From NCBI GenBank assembly GCA_002282015.1, contig NCIJ01000010.1, positions 1 through 40,121 on the forward strand: a stretch of 40,121 bases of DNA. The letters are read 5' to 3'. The notes beneath the pieces are model-generated. The model did no database searches, was not told the origin of the DNA, and saw only the letters and a program-made list of their open reading frames with translations. The translations under genes were made by a program, and so were the position numbers. Position 1 is the stretch's first letter, and each line of letters begins with the position of its first letter. The DNA is from Sulfuricurvum sp. 17-40-25. GTDB lineage: Bacteria > Campylobacterota > Campylobacteria > Campylobacterales > Sulfurimonadaceae. This document shows positions 30,201-37,313 of the stretch, piece by piece.

Positions 30201-32586
30201 CGAACTCATATTCCCTTGGGGTAGTCAAAAGTTTTGGGGAACAGATCGGGAGTATCTTTGGTTTCGGTCAATGTTTGCACCAAAAATCATCGGTTGTGGA
30301 TTTATGGCATTGGAGGAGTGGTGTTTCGCTGAGCTAAAAAATGGTATGGCCATTGACGAGCTGATTCAGCAAATTCTGGCAGAGAACGAATGTATTGCCA
30401 TCCTTGGTACTGCCATAATGCTCTTACTGCATACGGAGTCGGTATCTGAAGTTACATTGCCTCTTGTTACTTCACAACGTCTCTTAATGGCAGATCAATA
30501 CCGATTGGTTCAAGATTATTCATCTCTTGCAAATCTGATAGGATTCACTCGCCACGATGACAATCACTTTGAAGCAGTTCAAGCAGCAAACAAACGGTCA
30601 GTTCGTAAAAAAGAACTCAAATGGTTGATTCCTAAGTTTGTATTTGGAGCTAAATCGATAAGCGATCATACTCGCAATGCTGTCCTCAACTTCAAAAACG
30701 ATTTGCCCTTTCAGTACGTGGAGCATCGCAGTATTCCGGAGATACAAGAAGAGCTCACGATTCAAGCTGTCAAATATGCAGAGTTAATTGATGAAAAGAA
30801 TTACCAAGCCTATCACACCGAAGAAAACTCTGATCAGATTGCAATTGTCCACGTCAGCCCTTCTGCTGCTGAACCTGAAAATGTCGCCAGAGCTGAAGAA
30901 GCATCAAAATGGCTTCAGTATAACAGCCTTTGGATATGGGCATCCAAGTCTTTTGAAGATAAGGTACTATGTAATACCCACTCGATTGCTAATGCGATTA
31001 CATTGGCTAAAGAAGCCGACAGCAACGATTTATTTGAATGTTTGCAAGACAATCGCGGAGAAGAGCTTCTGAGTCAATATCAAAGTGCTGTCGTCGCAAC
31101 TGCAGCCATTGTGCTCAACTTCCGAGAAGGATGCACCCTTGAAGAGCTTGAGTGGGCATACAATGTAATAAAACGAGCAAGCAAATTACCATCAATAGCT
31201 GCTTCAACGTATTCATCCAGTTCTATCATCCCGTGGCATCCCTTGATCTACGTTGCATATGGATTGGGAGCAAATATCCGCGAAGACAAAGCAATACTGG
31301 ATATAATTCTTAGCCTTCTCAAGCTCATATCAGAGCCGCTAGAAATCGTCTCATTAACCGCATTTGAAGAAGCCTGCAGTCTTTGGAATAAAGATCCAAA
31401 ACTAACTTGGACAGCACTAATCTTGGCATTATCGTTTTGTCATTATCCGTCACGATTAAGCCATCAAGTTGATAAACGAGGTGAAATACTCAATACAGCT
31501 ATTTCTTTTTATGAAAATGGGAATGGATGGTCTACTCTTCCATTACCGCCTCCAGCATGGGTAAAAGTCCAACCTAATAGAAATCGCCGCGAACATTGGG
31601 ACGACGAAGATTACAGTGATTCTGATCTGATTATCACAGATGAGTCATGGGGTGAACCTGATATATACTGGAATTCAAAGCAGGCGGCCGAAATCTTTAA
31701 ACGCATTCCTTTCGATGCACTTTTGAATAGCAGCGCAAGAAATACGTTTCTGGAGTTTCTTGCTTCTGTTCTGGACTGGACCAATCAGAAAAATGCCCCG
31801 CATTGGGTAAAGCCAGGACATCGAAATCACTCATCAACCCGTAACTTAGAATGGACCTACACGTTAGGATCGAGTCTCGGTAAAGTAGCGGGACTTATCC
31901 CTCTTGATGAATTTCAAGCTCCATTTCTCGACCGAATATTGGAATTAGAGGGTGACAATTGTTGGCATATACTTTCTTCTTTTACAGACACTTACATCTG
32001 TGCTTACGTGTATGATGCATCAGTAGTTCCAATCGATGCAATCACCATACTTAATCTCTGTCTTGAAAGGCTTCTCCATGCCCCTGTTTTCAATCGCGGA
32101 ACCTATCGAAGCGGAGAACTCTCCGGCTTTGATTTACCGAGACTTGTGCAAACTTTGATGTTTGTCTCAGTTGAACGTGCAGATTTATCCGCTCGCTACG
32201 TCAATGGCGACTGGTCAGAAATCGATCGTATTCTGCCTCTCATTAATCGTTTCATCCGTGCCGCTGGATGGGCTTCTTCCATAATGAATCCCTTTTTAAC
32301 TTTATGCGAACGGGCTAAAGCCAACTATCCAGCTGAAATCTTTGCCGATCAAGTACTATCGATTATAGGGAATGACCCCGAGGATAACCTAAAAGGATGG
32401 CATGGAACATTTATTCCGGCACAAATTGCAGAACTTGTGCAGTATTTTGCACATCGTGATGCACCAATGGAATTAGCTCTCGCTCAGAAGTTACTACAAA
32501 TCCTTGATATACTTGTTGATATGGGTGACCGGCGCAGTGCAGCACTTCAGTTAAATGAAGTTTTTCGTGAAGTCCGGTTATCCTAA
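27238..32586 (+). CDS. Avs-like STAND NTPase with N-terminal Cap4/Mrr-like nuclease domain
   Basis: The 1,782-aa protein has the three-part plan of antiviral STAND (Avs) proteins. The first part is an N-terminal nuclease-like domain (about 1-170): GFTFEGTAAAYYL start, then LDDVIVDF (55-62) and LQIKR (about 74-78), giving the D...QxK form of a PD-(D/E)xK site seen in Cap4/DUF4297-type nucleases. The second is a P-loop NTPase with Walker A GLPGSGKS (316-323) and Walker B FFIDAIDRIE (about 379-388). The third is a helical C-terminal region of about 1,200 residues that would be the sensor. Avs proteins recognise a phage protein, assemble, and degrade DNA. Its position as cargo in a mobile island fits. 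It has a 99-bp leader with a possible TATATT box near 27191; the ribosome-binding site is weak. Confidence 0.8.
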   Translation: MSQSPELAGGEGFTFEGTAAAYYLSSLLAEAYAPGIDNKTVVQVSVQQRDFGEPLDDVIVDFEDIAKNSSRLSLQIKRSLTISQAKTNKDFRDIIRDSWATFNKPNFRINNDRYGAAVGTITATKERALKTLCDWARESLTTDHFDTRFSISGIASADLRTIKNDIVALLEEVKGASCTNTEVHQFLAHFVLIQFDFLREGATDHTDAINRIQSCLTSSDAKKAPLVWSHIVQLARASAGKAGQFTRSQLVNLITPIAHLQGATSLRQDLDQLTILAKNYSDLIQDDIGGTKLNRNTLIEELHIKLTKARLVQIRGLPGSGKSALIKHTVQHALERGSVLFLKAEQLEGTSWISYANAQGLSSVPLEQLLVEIDATGTPIFFIDAIDRIEKEHQPIILDVINTIVNSPLLSNWRVIVSLRDTGIEILRNWLGHLLDVVTVETLNTDQLNDEEAEILANAKPHLRPLLFGTSQIQEIVRRPFFAKVLNQSYVADPSIPTFIPQSEVDLIENWWKHGGYNESGQDAIERQQVLLKLASIHARDLSRPIRLSVLTNVAHIDDLRTDGILQNARLGISFRFAHDIFFEWAFFHVLADKEEQWVDEIKACGEPPAVARVVELLSQWEFTCGKNWATNLAKTQKSNLRSQWLRAWLIGPIGTAKFEADENQFTKIVFADDFQLFRKMLVWFQAEKTSPNANILAGSLPHEKRQQFAYLLGWPSDFASWRRLIDFILRYISDIPQRLYPEIVAIFEVWQNALSDLRNPTSNALLLQCAMWLNAIDRIGISNGPDENSAYWKNVPNLGEFRKSLEALLLRSAGAEPTFSADYLQRIINSKSLHEKEFHNIIAYSPFLAKSLPKLLAELSLIHFCKELPDDTAIRLKKESRAAAKMREGIQAKPEQERTQLEKMTLASFPSHLFHDFNRHDWEHLSIYDNFSSAWPPSPLREPFHSLFQVSPNEALKLLRNLCNHAITAWCQLHRHSYEREGVPIPLELIFPWGSQKFWGTDREYLWFRSMFAPKIIGCGFMALEEWCFAELKNGMAIDELIQQILAENECIAILGTAIMLLLHTESVSEVTLPLVTSQRLLMADQYRLVQDYSSLANLIGFTRHDDNHFEAVQAANKRSVRKKELKWLIPKFVFGAKSISDHTRNAVLNFKNDLPFQYVEHRSIPEIQEELTIQAVKYAELIDEKNYQAYHTEENSDQIAIVHVSPSAAEPENVARAEEASKWLQYNSLWIWASKSFEDKVLCNTHSIANAITLAKEADSNDLFECLQDNRGEELLSQYQSAVVATAAIVLNFREGCTLEELEWAYNVIKRASKLPSIAASTYSSSSIIPWHPLIYVAYGLGANIREDKAILDIILSLLKLISEPLEIVSLTAFEEACSLWNKDPKLTWTALILALSFCHYPSRLSHQVDKRGEILNTAISFYENGNGWSTLPLPPPAWVKVQPNRNRREHWDDEDYSDSDLIITDESWGEPDIYWNSKQAAEIFKRIPFDALLNSSARNTFLEFLASVLDWTNQKNAPHWVKPGHRNHSSTRNLEWTYTLGSSLGKVAGLIPLDEFQAPFLDRILELEGDNCWHILSSFTDTYICAYVYDASVVPIDAITILNLCLERLLHAPVFNRGTYRSGELSGFDLPRLVQTLMFVSVERADLSARYVNGDWSEIDRILPLINRFIRAAGWASSIMNPFLTLCERAKANYPAEIFADQVLSIIGNDPEDNLKGWHGTFIPAQIAELVQYFAHRDAPMELALAQKLLQILDILVDMGDRRSAALQLNEVFREVRLS

Positions 32587-32627
32587 GCTTTATTATCATT
32601 TTTAACAAAGTTTGAGAATGAGAATGC

Positions 32628-32903
32628 TTGCAACCAAAAAAAGCAGGATCTCTACGTAGAGCAAGATATCCAGATCTATGTAAAAAGATTGATGATTATG
32701 ATAAACCCGAAACACAAGAGCAGAAGGACAAAAAACTCAAAGAACAGTATCATTTGGAAGAGGGAGAGTATGAGGATCTTTGGCATCAGGCATTAGCAAG
32801 AGAGTTGATGCTGATTAAGCGAGTGGGTGAATTAGAGAAGGAACTTAGAGATATAAAACAAAAATATCCTGGAGTGCTGTTTGGGTTAGATAACATTAAT
32901 TAG
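32628..32903 (+). pseudogene. 5'-truncated second copy of the TnpC-like gene
   Basis: From codon 4 onward this 91-aa reading frame matches the C-terminal 88 residues of the 127-aa protein at 26755-27138 (for example AGSLRRARYPDLCK and ARELMLIKRVGELEKELR). The DNA similarity begins abruptly at about 32636. The N-terminal 36 or so residues, including part of the helix-turn-helix, are gone, and the frame can only start at a TTG without a clear ribosome-binding site. I estimate roughly 85% DNA identity by eye, so it is not a very recent duplicate. It separates the two cargo modules. Confidence 0.8.
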
Positions 32904-32993
32904 TGTGGTAGGAATCAAGCTCCTCCTAGCATCTCTGTAACTCGTATTTTGCTTGTTTGTATTGCTCTAATTAAGTACAGTATTGTAGAATAT

Positions 32994-32999
32994 TATAAT
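32994..32999 (+). promoter_or_regulatory. Putative -10 box for the ATPase-HEPN operon
   Basis: A perfect TATAAT lies 22 bp upstream of the ATPase ATG, in a very AT-rich 118-bp gap after the TnpC-like remnant. The implied leader would be about 15 nt, so the ribosome-binding site (GGA at 33012-33014) would be near the 5' end. No clear -35 is present. Confidence 0.4.
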
Positions 33000-33021
33000 T
33001 AAGTAAATACTGGAAAACAAA

Positions 33022-34713
33022 ATGACAAGTGACAGCTTATTTATTGAACAAGCGGAATATATCAATCCTGAAGATTTTATAGAGTGGTCAAGTGAACATC
33101 CGAATGAAGAAGTTATTTTAAAGAAACTAACTCAGGCGGGTGCCAAGCTCTTAACAGGTCCACGTGGATGCGGAAAAACAACATTAATGCTTAAGGCATA
33201 TAACAAGCTAAATAGTAGCAAGAATAATGGTGCATTTCCGATATATGTTAATTTTAAATTGTCACTAAAATTAGAGCCTTTATATAAAAGTAAAGCCAAT
33301 GGTGGTTATTGGTTTTCACAGTGGATGTATTTGAAGATATATGAGGGTATTTACAAGAGTCTTGAGAGCAAAGATATTGGTAAAGATGTGAATTTCCATA
33401 TCAAATTGATTGAAATTGAGAAAGCGATGAGCTTGCTCGAATTAGGCGAAATAAACAGGGAGGAATTGACAAATCTCAACCTATCAACATACATCCTTAA
33501 CAATGACATTAATATAGCAATGAATCTGGTAAATAAAACCCGATGTGTGCTATTTTTGGATGATGCAGCGCACGCATTCGCTCCTGAGCAGCAGCATGAT
33601 TTTTTTGAATTCTTTAGAAAAATCAAAAGTCGAAATATCTCTCCAAAGGCCGCAATCTACCCTGGTGTAACGAATTTTTCACCCACCTTTAATATTGGGC
33701 ATGATGCGGAAGAGATTAATGCGTGGATCAATCCAGAGGATGATAACTATTTTGCATTCATGATAATGATGCTAAGAAAAAGGCTTCCTGCGGAAGTATT
33801 CGAAAAGCTTACACAAGAGGAATCCCTTTTGTCAATTATGTGCTATGCATCATTTGGAATACCCAGAATGTTGTTGAATATGGTACGCAATATGTATGTT
33901 GAAAACGAAGAAGATGGAGAAATAACATATGAAATAAATTTCACAAGAAAAAATGTGCTCAAAGAGGTTAAAGTATGTACACAAAGCGTAATGTCTATTT
34001 ATTCATCCCTTGAGCTAAAATTACCAATTTATAAGCATTTTGTTGAAGTTGGGAATGTAGTTTTTAGCAGAATTATTGATTTGATTAAGACTTACAATAA
34101 AGATAAACAAGTAGGGCTTAAAAGTATAACCGTAGCAATCAAAAAAGAAACAAACCTTAATCTAAAGAAAATTATAGGTTTTTATCAATATGCAGGTCTT
34201 CTCAGTGAAAAAGGACAAATTAGCAAAGGGGAAAAGGGCATATTTGATCTTTATTTAATAAACCTTTCTTTTTTGATTGACAGTAATGCACTTTTTGCAG
34301 CTAAAAAAGTCAAAACAGATGATTTGGCAACAGCACTCAAGACTCGGAATGCCCACGCTTTTACTCGAACTCAAGCAGACTACTTGCTACAAGATGAGGA
34401 GTGTAAGCTTAGCTTGAGTCTTCCACCATGCCAAAAATGTGGTAAAAATAGAGATAATGAAGAGGCTAGATTCTGTTCTAATTGCGGATCACCATTAAAA
34501 GCTGCATCGATTTATGAAGAGTTAATCAATCAAGACATTGATGCTCTTCCGCTAACCACAACAAGAATCAGTGGAATAAAAAATCATTCAAATATCAAGA
34601 AGGTTAGAGATATTTTATTTGATATTGATCATAAAGAACTTAATTCCGTTCCTAGAATTGGTCAATATTGGGCTGCTAAAATTTATTACATAGCCGAGGA
34701 GTATATCTCATAA
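33022..34713 (+). CDS. Orc1/Cdc6-like P-loop ATPase with zinc ribbon and C-terminal HhH domain
   Basis: The 563-aa protein starts with an ATPase: Walker A GPRGCGKTT (about residues 47-55), Walker B CVLFLDDAAHAF (about 175-186), and a later AAA-lid-like helical region. A zinc ribbon follows (CQKCGKNRD ... FCSNCGSPL, about 472-495), then a C-terminal helix-hairpin-helix (VRDILFDIDHKELNSVPRIG followed by QYWAAKIYYIA), a DNA-binding motif. It resembles proteins annotated as ORC-CDC6 family AAA ATPases in defence islands. The stop overlaps the HEPN gene start by 1 bp (TAATG), implying coupled synthesis of a two-protein system. The gene is clearly more AT-rich than the core genes, consistent with transfer. 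Sensor and regulator roles are inferred. Confidence 0.78.
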   Translation: MTSDSLFIEQAEYINPEDFIEWSSEHPNEEVILKKLTQAGAKLLTGPRGCGKTTLMLKAYNKLNSSKNNGAFPIYVNFKLSLKLEPLYKSKANGGYWFSQWMYLKIYEGIYKSLESKDIGKDVNFHIKLIEIEKAMSLLELGEINREELTNLNLSTYILNNDINIAMNLVNKTRCVLFLDDAAHAFAPEQQHDFFEFFRKIKSRNISPKAAIYPGVTNFSPTFNIGHDAEEINAWINPEDDNYFAFMIMMLRKRLPAEVFEKLTQEESLLSIMCYASFGIPRMLLNMVRNMYVENEEDGEITYEINFTRKNVLKEVKVCTQSVMSIYSSLELKLPIYKHFVEVGNVVFSRIIDLIKTYNKDKQVGLKSITVAIKKETNLNLKKIIGFYQYAGLLSEKGQISKGEKGIFDLYLINLSFLIDSNALFAAKKVKTDDLATALKTRNAHAFTRTQADYLLQDEECKLSLSLPPCQKCGKNRDNEEARFCSNCGSPLKAASIYEELINQDIDALPLTTTRISGIKNHSNIKKVRDILFDIDHKELNSVPRIGQYWAAKIYYIAEEYIS

Positions 34714-35543
34714 TGTTGGACTGGAAGCAAACTGTTAGTGCTCCCGCCACAACAGTTAATATTGGAAATATTGCCAGTTATGTTTGTACAAGCATTCCTT
34801 CAAGTTCGCCAATAGACAATTTCTACAATGAAAGAAATAAACTTTTGAGTGCCGTATCACCGACTTATGCTACAAGTCACCCAACGGTTATACCTTTGAT
34901 TTTAGTTGGAATGATATCAATTACAGAAAATTATTTTCGAGAACTGCTGGCTGGCATAATTACCCTATGCCCAGTTGCTAAAGAAAAAAGTTCAAGTAAA
35001 GCTTTAAATTTGGCGACTATTTGGTTTGGATATAGTCAGATGGAGAAAGGTGCGTTTGAAAACATTTCATTTTCTGATGTTGATGCTGTTAAAAAAGCAT
35101 TTCAATCTTTTATTGGGTATGAAATAAAGCCAAGTAATCAACTCATTGCCCCTTTGAATGAGTTTGGAAAGTTGTGTGAATTAAGACACGCAATTGTGCA
35201 TAGCGCCAGTATTCTAGCTGGAAAAAATGCTATAAAATTGCAATTACCTGGCTCAGGAAATCCGGTAAGGGTTCAAGTTGGATTTTCTGAATTACAAGAA
35301 GCGGCAGAAGTTTGTACATCTCTAATTTGTGCAGTTAATTTGGATTTATTTGAATTACTTTCACGAAGATGGTTGTTTGAGTGGCCAGGAACACCTGCGT
35401 ATATAGGACAAGATATGAACCAACTTTTTCGGAAAGTCTGGAACTTGTTTTATTCAAATTTTGATGCCACGAATGGATTAATTTCTCAGCCCCTAACTTA
35501 TGTCAAAACAAAAAACCTTATCATATCTACAAATGCTTCATAG
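34713..35543 (+). CDS. HEPN-domain protein, candidate RNase effector
   Basis: The 276-aa, mostly helical product contains the HEPN signature R158-H-A-I-V-H163 (CELRHAIVHSAS), the Rx4H form with His after Arg that is typical of RiboL-PSP/MAE_28990-type HEPN ribonucleases. The upstream helix VIPLILVGMISITENYFRELL is the usual HEPN partner helix. HEPN proteins act as RNases in toxin-antitoxin, Abi and CRISPR systems. Paired by a 1-bp overlap with the ATPase, it is the likely killing arm that the ATPase controls. No transmembrane segments are seen. The catalytic role is inferred from the motif; it could also be a non-catalytic dimer partner. Confidence 0.75.
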   Translation: MLDWKQTVSAPATTVNIGNIASYVCTSIPSSSPIDNFYNERNKLLSAVSPTYATSHPTVIPLILVGMISITENYFRELLAGIITLCPVAKEKSSSKALNLATIWFGYSQMEKGAFENISFSDVDAVKKAFQSFIGYEIKPSNQLIAPLNEFGKLCELRHAIVHSASILAGKNAIKLQLPGSGNPVRVQVGFSELQEAAEVCTSLICAVNLDLFELLSRRWLFEWPGTPAYIGQDMNQLFRKVWNLFYSNFDATNGLISQPLTYVKTKNLIISTNAS

Positions 35544-35714
35544 TATTTTGTTTTTCATGATACTAATTGATAACATAGCTTATGTTTTTGAATGTACAAT
35601 ATTTGCCGCATAGAATACATTAACTAAGTAAAATCAGTGTACATGGTGTAGAATCATAAAAAGCCTTATTTATCGTAATTCATTCAATGTACTTCATAAT
35701 AATACTAACAGGTG
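35544..35714. other. Noncoding right end of the element with repeated TGTAC sites
   Basis: No gene is visible in this AT-rich 171 bp. A weak stem-loop TAGTAT/ATACTA (35541-35565) at the HEPN stop may terminate transcription. TGTACA or TGTAC occurs at 35593-35598, 35638-35643 and 35688-35692, spaced 45-50 bp, and once near the left end (21231-21236); these could be accessory recombinase-binding sites. A boundary-like string (GGTG, T, AGAATCA) occurs at about 35645-35656. Confidence 0.4.
35705..35714 (-). repeat. Right terminal inverted repeat
   Basis: CTAACAGGTG is the exact inverted copy of the left end (21182-21191). In a circular form the two ends would face each other across a 6-bp spacer, the usual core of a tyrosine-recombinase site. 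Confidence 0.9.
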
Positions 35715-35720
35715 AGAATC
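35715..35720. repeat. 6-bp flanking direct repeat AGAATC, right copy
   Basis: This AGAATC copy continues straight into the comM frame (GAA TCA AAA GAA CGG GTC). It matches the left copy at 21176-21181. Confidence 0.88.
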
Positions 35721-36522
35721 AAAAGAACGGGTCAAATCGGCTCTATTGAGTAATGAGTTCACCTTTCCTCCCAAACGACTAACCGTTAACTTAGCACCCA
35801 GTGATTTACGCAAAGAAGGATCGCATTTTGATCTCGCAGTAGCTGTTTTGATTGCTTTAGGCAATGATGAGAGTACTCTGGATGAGTGGCATGTATTTGG
35901 AGAACTAGGATTGGATGGCTCCGTAACCGAAAATACCCTTCTTTATCCAATCATCCTATCCTTAGCCAACAAAGGAGCAATTACTAAAGCCATTGTCCCG
36001 ATCAATAGCATCAATAAGCTCTCAAAAATACCTAATATCTCTTTTTACGGTGTTTCGACACTTACCGATACCTTACAGCTATTACGGTCTAAAGAAACGA
36101 TCCCACACGCGCAATCAACATCGTTTGAATTTCCCTCAACATTGCATAATGCGCAAGCCTATTATCATCATGAAAACTACCCTTTGGATTTTAAAGATAT
36201 AAAAGGACAAGAACATGCCAAACGTGCAGCACTTATCAGTGCTGCAGGGATGCATAATATACTGCTCGAAGGTTCTCCGGGATCTGGAAAATCGATGATA
36301 GCGAAACGTTTACAGCATATCCTTCCTCCACTCAACAACACTGAAATGCTTGATTGTGCAAAGCTCGAAATATTAGAGGGTAAGGAGCCTTCATTTGCAC
36401 CTCTACGCCCCTTTAGGTCACCACACCATACCAGTACGGCAGCAAGTATATTTGGAGGAGGAAGTCACAAAGCGCAAATTGGGGAAGTAGGATTAGCCCA
36501 TAACGGTATATTATTTTTCTAG
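35716..36522 (+). pseudogene. comM: comM, central fragment, truncated again inside Walker B
   Basis: The frame opens at the element boundary with ESKERVKSALL and continues through the N-terminal Lon-like domain (PPKRLTVNLAPSDLRKEGSH) and the ATPase Walker A (EGSPGSGKSM), plus the RPFRSPHHTST loop typical of ComM. It ends AHNGILFF followed directly by TAG, where the family has NGILFFDE, so the break falls within Walker B. About 190 C-terminal residues found in normal ComM (about 500 aa) are absent and do not reappear in the window. An internal TTG at 35746 could start translation, but the product would be dead. Confidence 0.92.
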
Positions 36523-36578
36523 GTATAGAATATTTACTATACTATTTATATATGCCTATAATACAATATTTTCTATAC
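36523..36578. repeat. Inverted repeats GTATAG/CTATAC at the second comM breakpoint
   Basis: Directly after the truncated comM, GTATAG-8 bp-CTATAC (36523-36542) forms a dyad, and an inverted relative AATATTTTCTATAC lies at 36565-36578. Dyads with an 8-bp spacer are the form of a recombinase core, so this may be the left end of a second inserted element. The alternative is a repressor site for the downstream gene, whose TATAAT (36557-36562) lies between the repeats. Confidence 0.45.
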
Positions 36579-36611
36579 TCTACTTAACAGACTTTTAATA
36601 GTGAGGGATAT

Positions 36612-36884
36612 ATGTTTTTACAAATTATTAGTTATTTACTTGCTATAAATTTTATTACATTTATAATATTTGGACTTGATAAATACTTTGCAGTTAATCA
36701 AATGTGGCGAATTAGAGAGGGAACATTGATAACAGTAGCAATATGCGGCGGAAGTATCGGTGCGCTTACTGGTCAAAAGTATTTTAGACACAAAAGAAAA
36801 TCATTTAAGGGCGTATTTCCCATATTGATATTTTTACAAATAACTGTGGTAATAGCTTATTTAATTTATCGATTCGTTATATAA
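36612..36884 (+). CDS. DUF1294 family small membrane protein
   Basis: The 90-aa protein has three hydrophobic stretches (about 3-22, 42-56, 69-88) and the family's FGLDKYFAVNQMWRIREGTL and GGSIGALTGQKYFRHKRKS segments, so DUF1294 is a confident assignment. Its function is unknown; family members are inner-membrane proteins, sometimes fused to cold-shock domains. GAGG lies 6-9 bp before the ATG and TATAAT 50 bp upstream. It is the first gene after the second comM break, so it may be carried by that second element. Confidence 0.8.
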   Translation: MFLQIISYLLAINFITFIIFGLDKYFAVNQMWRIREGTLITVAICGGSIGALTGQKYFRHKRKSFKGVFPILIFLQITVVIAYLIYRFVI

Positions 36885-37059
36885 ACTATTTACTAAATTA
36901 GTAAACAAAGTCTTAATCAAATAAGTAAATAATTGACTTTTTTTAACGTATTTAAGACAAATTCAACTTCTCATAAATCAAGCTTTTAATACAAAATTAT
37001 TTGGTATAAAATCATAAGATAATTATTCAAATAGACCGTATAATCGTTATATCTTCAAA

Positions 37060-37212
37060 ATGACTAGTAAGTTTTTAAATGCGGTATTGGCTCTTCAAAT
37101 GCAAACCGAGGGGATGTTCAACCAAGAGATTGCAGACCACAAGAAAAAACTACTCAAATAATATGGAAGTGCTCGCTATGAGACAGACTTCATTTACAAA
37201 CTGACTTGCTAG
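37060..37212 (+). pseudogene. Short gene remnant with an in-frame stop
   Basis: ATG 37060 opens 33 codons ending in TAA (37159-37161), and the same frame continues for 16 coding-looking codons (YGSARYETDFIYKL) to TAG at 37212. The amino-acid composition on both sides of the stop is protein-like, so I read it as a decayed fragment of a larger gene, not as a real small protein. The parent family is not recognised. The rest of 36885-37313 is AT-rich and shows nothing else I can support. Confidence 0.35.
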
Positions 37213-37313
37213 TAAAACTTTACAAATAAATCTAAAACTTTGTTAACGCTCATTCAAGCCTTCTATTCTCATTAATTTTTTCAGATCGCATGTTGCATTC
37301 GGGGGATTCTTCA

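Larger units (their letters stand above)
21182..35714 (+). mobile_element. 14.5-kb Tn554-like element with three recombinase-type genes and defence cargo, inserted in comM
   Basis: The element is bounded by 10-bp inverted repeats (CACCTGTTAG / CTAACAGGTG) flanked by AGAATC on both sides, and excising it repairs comM. From left to right it holds two intact tyrosine recombinases with a degenerate recombinase-like protein between them, a TnpC/DUF6262-like small protein, an Avs-like STAND NTPase, a truncated second TnpC-like gene, an ATPase-HEPN pair, and about 170 bp of noncoding right end. All genes are on the plus strand. The recombinases are larger (502, 664 and 668 aa) than those I know in RIT elements, and there is one more than in Tn554 (TnpA, TnpB, TnpC). 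The gamma-mobile-trio islands of Vibrio are another possible relative. No DDE transposase, conjugation or phage genes are seen. Confidence 0.92.

Noticed and set aside
21182-35714. AbaR/Tn7-type transposon in comM
   Set aside because: There is no tniA/tnsB-like DDE transposase; the mobility genes are tyrosine recombinases, and the flanking repeat is 6 bp rather than 5.
21182-35714. Prophage or integrative conjugative element
   Set aside because: No capsid, tail, lysis, relaxase or type IV secretion genes are present.
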